Below are positions 1-3,732 of a DNA stretch of 6,188 nucleotides, one piece after another. Below the pieces are notes generated by a model. That model saw only the letters and a program-made list of their open reading frames with translations, made no database searches and had not been told where the DNA came from. This DNA comes from Clostridia bacterium (GTDB lineage Bacteria > Bacillota > Clostridia > Christensenellales > UBA1242). Each line of letters starts with the position of its first letter. The stretch's first letter is position 1. The stretch is taken from NCBI GenBank assembly GCA_017503445.1, contig JAFVTB010000095.1, positions 1-6,188 of the forward strand, given 5' to 3'. Both the position numbers and the translations under genes were made by a program.

Positions 1-46
1 ACTTATCGCCAAATTTTTGGGCAAGGATATTTTTCAAGTTTTCCAT
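1..46 (-). CDS. Start of an unidentified gene, cut by the window edge
   Basis: An open frame begins at ATG (46-44) and reads MENLKNILAQKFGDK before leaving the window. It starts 9 bases after the rseP stop codon on the same strand, as expected for the next gene of an operon. A short AGG lies close upstream (minus strand AATAGGTTGATG), which is a weak ribosome binding site with tight spacing. A TTG codon directly before the ATG is an alternative start. Fifteen residues are too few to recognise a family. In related Bacillota clusters rseP is followed by proS, polC or ispG. The residues do not resemble the usual ProS or IspG N-terminus as I recall them, so polC is possible, but this is a guess from gene order only. 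Confidence 0.4.
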   Translation of the reverse strand, partial: MENLKNILAQKFGDK

Positions 47-55
47 CAACCTATT

Positions 56-1189
56 TTAACCCAAAAAGTGATAAAGGTCAAGGAATATTATGAAAGCGAA
101 CAGCACAATCAACCCAACAAAGTGAATCGTGGACTCCACATTTCGGTTTATCGGCTTGCCACGCGCGGCCTCAATCCCCGTGAACACCACATGACCGCCA
201 TCAAGCGCCGGCAGTGGCAGCAGATTGAACACCGCAAGATTGACGGCAATCAGCGGCAAATACACCAGCACAACGCCCAGCGATGCATCAAGCGATGTTG
301 CCACCGTTGAAATCACCGTAAGCGTGCCACCAAGTTGCGAAATTGGCAGTTGGAACGTAATTAAAAGCCAGAAGGTTTTCAGCACCATCCACGCAAAACC
401 AAATGCCAATGTGAAGCATTGCCAAAGGGCATCAAGGAAACTGACAGGCACGCTTGTGAGTGCCATATTGATGCCAAGCCCGGTAAACATCACAGGATCG
501 CCCGTTTCTTCATCAAACACATCAACATAAGTGTTTGATTCGGCATTGTAATCCTGCTGTTGCGCGGTTTGAACAACAACGTTGTAATGCACCACTTCGC
601 CCGTGGTTTTCTTGACGGTGAAATCATAAGATTTGCCGTCTTCTGCAACCACCATATTTTCAACTGTTTGTTCCCAAACATAATCAATGCGCTTGCCGTC
701 AATTTCCAAAATAAGGTCGCCTTTTTCAAATTCCACAATTTGATTTGTTGTGATATTTGTTGCAACAAAGTTTGGATTGACGCTGTCCACCTTATACGCA
801 TTGCCATAGCCAAGAGTGACAAGCAAAATGAATGCAAAGATGAACGCCGAAATAAAGTTGAATGTTACGCCTGCAAGATACACCAAAATGCGCTTCCACG
901 GCTTTTGATTGTTGAAAAGCGAAGGGTCCTTTGGGTCAACGGGTTTGCCTTCGGCATCAACATCATCCTCTTCACCATAGAACGCACAAAAGCCGCCAAG
1001 CGGCAATAATCGCAGCGAAATTTTTTCGCCCGTTTTATTCACTTTTTGCCAAAGCACCTTACCAAAACCAATGGAAAATTCATTGATTTTAAAGCCAAGT
1101 TTTTTGCCAACGATGTAATGCCCAAGTTCGTGAATAACGATCATCAGCATAAGCACCAAGATGGCAATTAAAATATAAAGAACAATCAT
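56..1189 (-). CDS. rseP: RseP-type intramembrane site-2 zinc metalloprotease
   Basis: This 377-residue membrane protein belongs to the M50 site-2 protease family, which cuts transmembrane segments of substrates such as anti-sigma factors and leftover signal peptides. The first membrane helix carries the zinc motif HELGH (residues 20-24, catalytic Glu21). The third zinc ligand is in the C-terminal motif NLLPLPALDGGH (Asp330). LPLGGF (62-67) followed by an acidic loop and a FNN motif near 92-94 is typical of the family. A divergent PDZ-like domain spans about 130-215, including GDLILEIDG. Further hydrophobic segments lie at about 103-128, 255-280, 303-325 and 355-375. The usual AGP-x-x-N motif reads AGVTFN (106-111), with valine in place of proline. 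The ATG start follows a GGGGA ribosome binding site (1198-1194) with 4 bases between. The gene is downstream of cdsA, separated by a hairpin. The identification is firm; the substrate cannot be told from sequence. Confidence 0.96.
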   Translation of the reverse strand: MIVLYILIAILVLMLMIVIHELGHYIVGKKLGFKINEFSIGFGKVLWQKVNKTGEKISLRLLPLGGFCAFYGEEDDVDAEGKPVDPKDPSLFNNQKPWKRILVYLAGVTFNFISAFIFAFILLVTLGYGNAYKVDSVNPNFVATNITTNQIVEFEKGDLILEIDGKRIDYVWEQTVENMVVAEDGKSYDFTVKKTTGEVVHYNVVVQTAQQQDYNAESNTYVDVFDEETGDPVMFTGLGINMALTSVPVSFLDALWQCFTLAFGFAWMVLKTFWLLITFQLPISQLGGTLTVISTVATSLDASLGVVLVYLPLIAVNLAVFNLLPLPALDGGHVVFTGIEAARGKPINRNVESTIHFVGLIVLFAFIIFLDLYHFLG

Positions 1190-1208
1190 ATTTTCCCCAT
1201 AAAAATTT

Positions 1209-1233
1209 TATGGCGCGCATTTGGCGCGCCATA
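1209..1233 (-). terminator. GC-rich hairpin between cdsA and rseP, possible attenuator or partial terminator
   Basis: A perfect 10-base inverted repeat (TATGGCGCGC at 1209-1218 and GCGCGCCATA at 1224-1233) encloses a 5-base loop. Seven of the ten pairs are G-C. Read on the minus strand, the hairpin begins 12 bases after the cdsA stop and is followed by AAA and then five T residues (1205-1201). That arrangement resembles an intrinsic terminator with a short, slightly delayed U-tract. The rseP ribosome binding site begins only a few bases later. It could stop some transcripts after cdsA, attenuate rseP, or protect an upstream RNA end. The structure is directly visible; its function is inferred. 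Confidence 0.5.
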
Positions 1234-1245
1234 TATTGAAGCATC

Positions 1246-2205
1246 TTAAAGCAAAATCAAAAGAATTGTGAACACCAGCACACAAGGCACAACAAAAATC
1301 ATGCCGTCAAGCCGATCCAATATGCCACCATGACCTGGCAAAATATCGCCAGAATCTTTCATATTTGCTTTGCGCTTTAAGAAGCTTTCAAACAAATCGC
1401 CAATTGTGCATATAATGCCACCAACAAATGCCACAATTGCCACAAGCCACCAGTTCAAGCCAAATGCCTCAAGCCCAAGTTGAAGCGAAGGAATGCTTGA
1501 CAATATTAAATATAGCACACAAACCAGCAAAACGGTTGACAAAACGCCGCCAATTGCGCCAGAAATTGTCTTTTTTGGGCTGATTTTTGGGCAAAGTTTT
1601 TTGCCGCCAACTGCTTTGCCGATAAGATATGCAAAAGTGTCGCAAATGAAAGGAATTGCAAAGCAAAGCCCAAGCATAATGATGCTTAAGGTTTCAAGTT
1701 GCGAAGTTTCACCACCAAACAAATATCCAAAATCAGCAATATGGTTGATTGGCATAAAAAGCATTATCAAAAATGTTGGATAAAGGCAACCGCCAATTGT
1801 GTTCAGCGCTTTTGTGATTGCAAAAGCACTTTTTGAAGTGCGGATTTTGCCTTCGCGCATTTCGTTTTCAGTTGATGCAGATGCCACTTGCGCCCACAAA
1901 AAGCCAACAAGCAAGAAAAGCACAACAAGCCCAATAACAGAAAAACCAATCACCAAAATTGACATATGCAATGTCATCAAGGCATAAAGCATGGCAAACA
2001 AAAGCACAGGAAATGCCATTATCAAAATTTTGTTGTTGTGTTTTCCTTGATTTTTCAAAATTTTGGACATTTCAAAGCCCGCTGCAACAGCAAGCAGGAT
2101 AACAAGAACATCAAAAACAATGCTTGTCCCAACAATAATTTTCGTCAACAGCACCGATGCAACCACCAAAACGATTGCAAGCGCTGTTATAACGCGTTCT
2201 TTCAT
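1246..2205 (-). CDS. cdsA: Phosphatidate cytidylyltransferase (CDP-diacylglycerol synthase)
   Basis: The enzyme condenses CTP with phosphatidic acid to give CDP-diacylglycerol and pyrophosphate, the branch point for bacterial phospholipids, at the cytoplasmic membrane. The 319-residue product is highly hydrophobic with roughly eight membrane segments. The C-terminal half carries the family signature: CDTFAY (188-193), the KISPKKT segment (207-213), and SFLKR (274-278) followed by KD (283-284) and GHGGILDRLD (291-300). The aspartates of that last motif are expected to bind catalytic metal. Two small departures are visible: Ser rather than the usual Glu after SPKKT, and Gly rather than Ser after LDRLD. 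The length is somewhat above the usual 260-300, mostly from a loop around 105-130. The ATG start has an excellent ribosome binding site that overlaps the uppS stop, so translation of the two genes is probably coupled. Confidence 0.96.
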   Translation of the reverse strand: MKERVITALAIVLVVASVLLTKIIVGTSIVFDVLVILLAVAAGFEMSKILKNQGKHNNKILIMAFPVLLFAMLYALMTLHMSILVIGFSVIGLVVLFLLVGFLWAQVASASTENEMREGKIRTSKSAFAITKALNTIGGCLYPTFLIMLFMPINHIADFGYLFGGETSQLETLSIIMLGLCFAIPFICDTFAYLIGKAVGGKKLCPKISPKKTISGAIGGVLSTVLLVCVLYLILSSIPSLQLGLEAFGLNWWLVAIVAFVGGIICTIGDLFESFLKRKANMKDSGDILPGHGGILDRLDGMIFVVPCVLVFTILLILL

Positions 2206-2211
2206 AATTTT

Positions 2212-2217
2212 CTCCTA
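2212..2217 (-). promoter_or_regulatory. cdsA ribosome binding site overlapping the uppS stop codon
   Basis: On the minus strand the sequence reads TAGGAGAAAATTATG. The uppS stop TAG (2217-2215) shares its AG with the AGGAG ribosome binding site (2216-2212), which is 6 bases from the cdsA ATG. A ribosome terminating on uppS would therefore sit on the cdsA initiation site. This fixes the cdsA start and supports translational coupling. Confidence 0.85.
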
Positions 2218-2910
2218 TTTATGATTACCGCCGTAGCGGCGTTCGCGGCGAGAATAATTTTTCAGGGCCCGTTTAAGATGCCGCTTGCCAAAAGATGGCC
2301 AAAAAACTTTTGTGAAATAAAGTTCTGAATATGCAGCTTGATAAAGCATAAAGTTTGAAAGCCGCTTTTCACCACTTGTGCGAATGATAAAGTCAGGATC
2401 TGGCAAATCTTTTGAATAAAGTTTTGCCGAAATGTCGTCTGCCGAAATTTGTTCACCTTCGTCAATAAGCATATTCACCGCGCGCACAATTTCATCACGC
2501 GCGCCATAATTGATTGCAAGGTTGACAATCAACCCCGTGTTATTTTGCGTTTTTGCAAGAGCCAAATTGATATGCCTGCAAAGATCTTGCGGAAGACGAG
2601 TTATATCACCCATAACTGTGATTTTGACATTGTTTTTATCAAGTTCTTCCAAGCTTCCATCAAGATAAGATCGCACAATATCAAAAATGCCATCAACTTC
2701 TGCCTTATCGCGTTTCCAATTTTCGGTTGAAAAAGCAAAAAATGTAAGGATTTTTATGTCAAAATCGCCTGCGCAAGCAATAATGCGTTTAATTGCTTCA
2801 ACACCTTGCCTGTGGCCCGCAAGTCGTGACATTTTTCGGCGTGTGGCCCAGCGGCCGTTGCCGTCCATAATGATCGCCACATGGGATGGGAAATTTTTGT
2901 TTGATTTCAT
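2215..2910 (-). CDS. uppS: Isoprenyl transferase, undecaprenyl diphosphate synthase type
   Basis: This cis-prenyltransferase extends farnesyl diphosphate with isopentenyl diphosphate to make undecaprenyl diphosphate, the lipid carrier for cell wall synthesis; it is a soluble enzyme acting at the membrane. From the ATG start the protein has 231 residues, slightly short for the family. The catalytic motif MDGNGRWA is at 15-22 (Asp16), with His33 in GHRQG. TFFAFSTENWKR occupies 56-67. The diphosphate-binding block RTSGEKRLSN (177-186) holds Arg177, Arg183 and Ser185, and Glu196 of YSELYF is the expected magnesium ligand. NYGGR is changed to NYGAR. An in-frame TTG two codons upstream (2916) is an alternative start. 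Neither start has a recognisable ribosome binding site, and no ATG or GTG occurs upstream before the in-frame stop at 2952-2950. The function is firm, the exact start less so. Confidence 0.95.
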   Translation of the reverse strand: MKSNKNFPSHVAIIMDGNGRWATRRKMSRLAGHRQGVEAIKRIIACAGDFDIKILTFFAFSTENWKRDKAEVDGIFDIVRSYLDGSLEELDKNNVKITVMGDITRLPQDLCRHINLALAKTQNNTGLIVNLAINYGARDEIVRAVNMLIDEGEQISADDISAKLYSKDLPDPDFIIRTSGEKRLSNFMLYQAAYSELYFTKVFWPSFGKRHLKRALKNYSRRERRYGGNHK

Positions 2911-2981
2911 ATACAATATAAATGAAATTAAGTTAAAAATCGTGCGTTTTTATCTTAAAATCAACCCCCTTCCCTTTGCGT
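2911..2981 (-). other. frr-uppS spacer with an orphan purine-rich tract
   Basis: This spacer is the loosest join in the lower part of the gene string. Just after the frr stop it holds AAAGGGAAGGGGG on the minus strand (2977-2965), which looks like a strong ribosome binding sequence but has no sensible gene start behind it. The only nearby start-like codon, TTG at 2964-2962, gives four codons before TAA. The rest of the spacer is A+T rich and unstructured up to the uppS start. I see no convincing promoter or terminator. Confidence 0.35.
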
Positions 2982-3545
2982 TTACACTTCCATAATTTCT
3001 TTTTCTTTAGCAGCATACAACGCATCATATTTTGCGGTGTATTCATCAACTTTTTTCTGCACTTCTTTTTCTTGATATTCTGCATCATCTTCGTTCAAAA
3101 GTGCATCTTTTTTCATTTGCTTGATTGCGTCAATTGCATCGCGGCGGGCGCTGCGGGCAGCAATCTTACTGTTTTCCAAAAGCGTTTTAAGTGATTTTGC
3201 GATTTCGCGGCGGCGTTCTTCTGTAAGCGCCGGGAAAACAAGACGAATGATTCTGCCGTCATCTGAAATGTTCACGCCAAGGTTTGCATCGCTGAGGGCT
3301 TTGCGCACAGGGTGGATTTGAGTTTGGTCATACAAACTGACTTGAAGCATTGTCGCTTCAACCACTGCAATATTTGCCATTTGTGGAAGTGGGGTTGGCG
3401 CGCCATAGTAGTTCACCATAACCTTATCCAAGATTCTTGGGTTTGCACGACCTGCGCGAATAACAGCAAACTCATTTTTCAAATAGTTTTCGCTTTTCAC
3501 AAGGTCAGCAGTCAGTTTATCAAAAATATCGCTTAATTCTTGCAT
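2982..3545 (-). CDS. frr: Ribosome recycling factor
   Basis: RRF works with EF-G to split the post-termination ribosome into subunits, freeing mRNA and tRNA in the cytoplasm. The 187-residue product matches the family length (about 185). IRAGRANP (29-36) marks the junction between the first helix of domain I and the small beta domain II (about 30-105). The domain II segment NYYGAPTPLPQMANI is typical. DDGRIIRL and FPALTEERRRE (104-114) lead back into the long helices of domain I, with the conserved ARSARRDA block (130-137) and the usual C-terminal AKEKEIMEV. The ATG start has a strong AAGGAG (3558-3553) 7 bases upstream and lies about 17 bases from the predicted transcription start. It is the first gene of the string; the usual upstream partners rpsB, tsf and pyrH are not adjacent here. 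Confidence 0.97.
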   Translation of the reverse strand: MQELSDIFDKLTADLVKSENYLKNEFAVIRAGRANPRILDKVMVNYYGAPTPLPQMANIAVVEATMLQVSLYDQTQIHPVRKALSDANLGVNISDDGRIIRLVFPALTEERRREIAKSLKTLLENSKIAARSARRDAIDAIKQMKKDALLNEDDAEYQEKEVQKKVDEYTAKYDALYAAKEKEIMEV

Positions 3546-3568
3546 TATAAATCTCCTTAAATGTTTTT

Positions 3569-3597
3569 ATTATAACTTTTTAAAACAATTTTGGCAA
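3569..3597 (-). promoter_or_regulatory. Strong sigma-A-type promoter for the frr-uppS-cdsA-rseP string
   Basis: The minus strand shows a -35 box TTGCCA (3597-3592, five of six consensus bases), a 17-base spacer and a perfect -10 box TATAAT (3574-3569). Transcription would start near 3562, leaving a leader of about 17 bases that contains just the frr ribosome binding site. It is the best promoter in the window and lies exactly where the operon should begin. Confidence 0.82.
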
Positions 3598-3618
3598 GCA
3601 AATTGCCCAAGAATTGCC
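3593..3618. promoter_or_regulatory. Three phased GGCAA/TTGCC half-sites at the frr promoter
   Basis: Plus-strand GGCAA (3593-3597) overlaps the frr -35 box. It is followed by TTGCC at 3603-3607 and again at 3614-3618; the last two are part of an AATTGCC direct repeat (3601-3607 and 3612-3618). Centres are 10 and 11 bases apart, about one helical turn each. The first two form an inverted repeat with a 5-base spacer. This may be a regulator binding site or chance in a small region; no specific regulator is recognised. Confidence 0.3.
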
Positions 3619-3629
3619 ACCTTTTTTGT

Positions 3630-3659
3630 TTGATTTTGCACCAACAAATAAATTAAAAT
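3630..3659 (+). promoter_or_regulatory. Probable ppdK promoter
   Basis: TTGATT (3630-3635) and TAAAAT (3654-3659), separated by 18 bases, match the housekeeping -35 and -10 consensus at four and five of six positions. Transcription would start near 3666, giving a leader of about 65 bases before the ppdK ATG. It is the best pair on this strand in the gap, but clearly weaker than the divergent frr promoter, as is common for regulated genes. Confidence 0.5.
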
Positions 3660-3668
3660 GGATATAAG

Positions 3669-3680
3669 GTGAAATTTCAC
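3669..3680. promoter_or_regulatory. Perfect 12-base palindrome, candidate operator of ppdK
   Basis: GTGAAATTTCAC is its own reverse complement and lies about 3 to 14 bases after the predicted ppdK transcription start, where a bound repressor would block initiation. It has no loop, so it fits a dimeric DNA-binding protein better than an RNA hairpin. Its GTGA/TCAC arms recall sites of the CRP/FNR and Rex types, but the spacing does not match them well, so no regulator is assigned. Confidence 0.4.
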
Positions 3681-3732
3681 AAAAACTATTTATGCAAACT
3701 TTGTTTTTTTGTCACCATAACAGGAGATTTTT

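Noticed and set aside
560..1009. A 149-codon open frame on the plus strand opposite rseP
   Set aside because: It is wholly antisense to a confidently identified gene, its product is rich in Cys, His and Asn with no domain, and it has no ribosome binding site of note. It is a shadow of rseP codon use.
2950..2964. A possible tiny leader ORF (TTG start, four codons) after the purine-rich tract between frr and uppS
   Set aside because: It is too short and has no spacing between the purine tract and its start; no attenuator structure follows.
3395..3407. TTGGCGCGCCATA, identical to 1221-1233 in the rseP-cdsA hairpin; the shorter GCGCGCCATA also occurs at 2499-2508
   Set aside because: The copies in frr and uppS are explained by Tyr-Gly-Ala codons (TAT GGC GCG) in conserved protein motifs, and a 13-base match in a window this size can occur by chance. 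There is no evidence of a dispersed repeat family.
3679..3712. ACAAAAAC pairing with GTTTTTTTGT in the ppdK leader as a possible terminator or riboswitch
   Set aside because: The stem is nearly all A-U with unequal arms and would be weak. No known riboswitch consensus is visible in a leader of about 65 bases.
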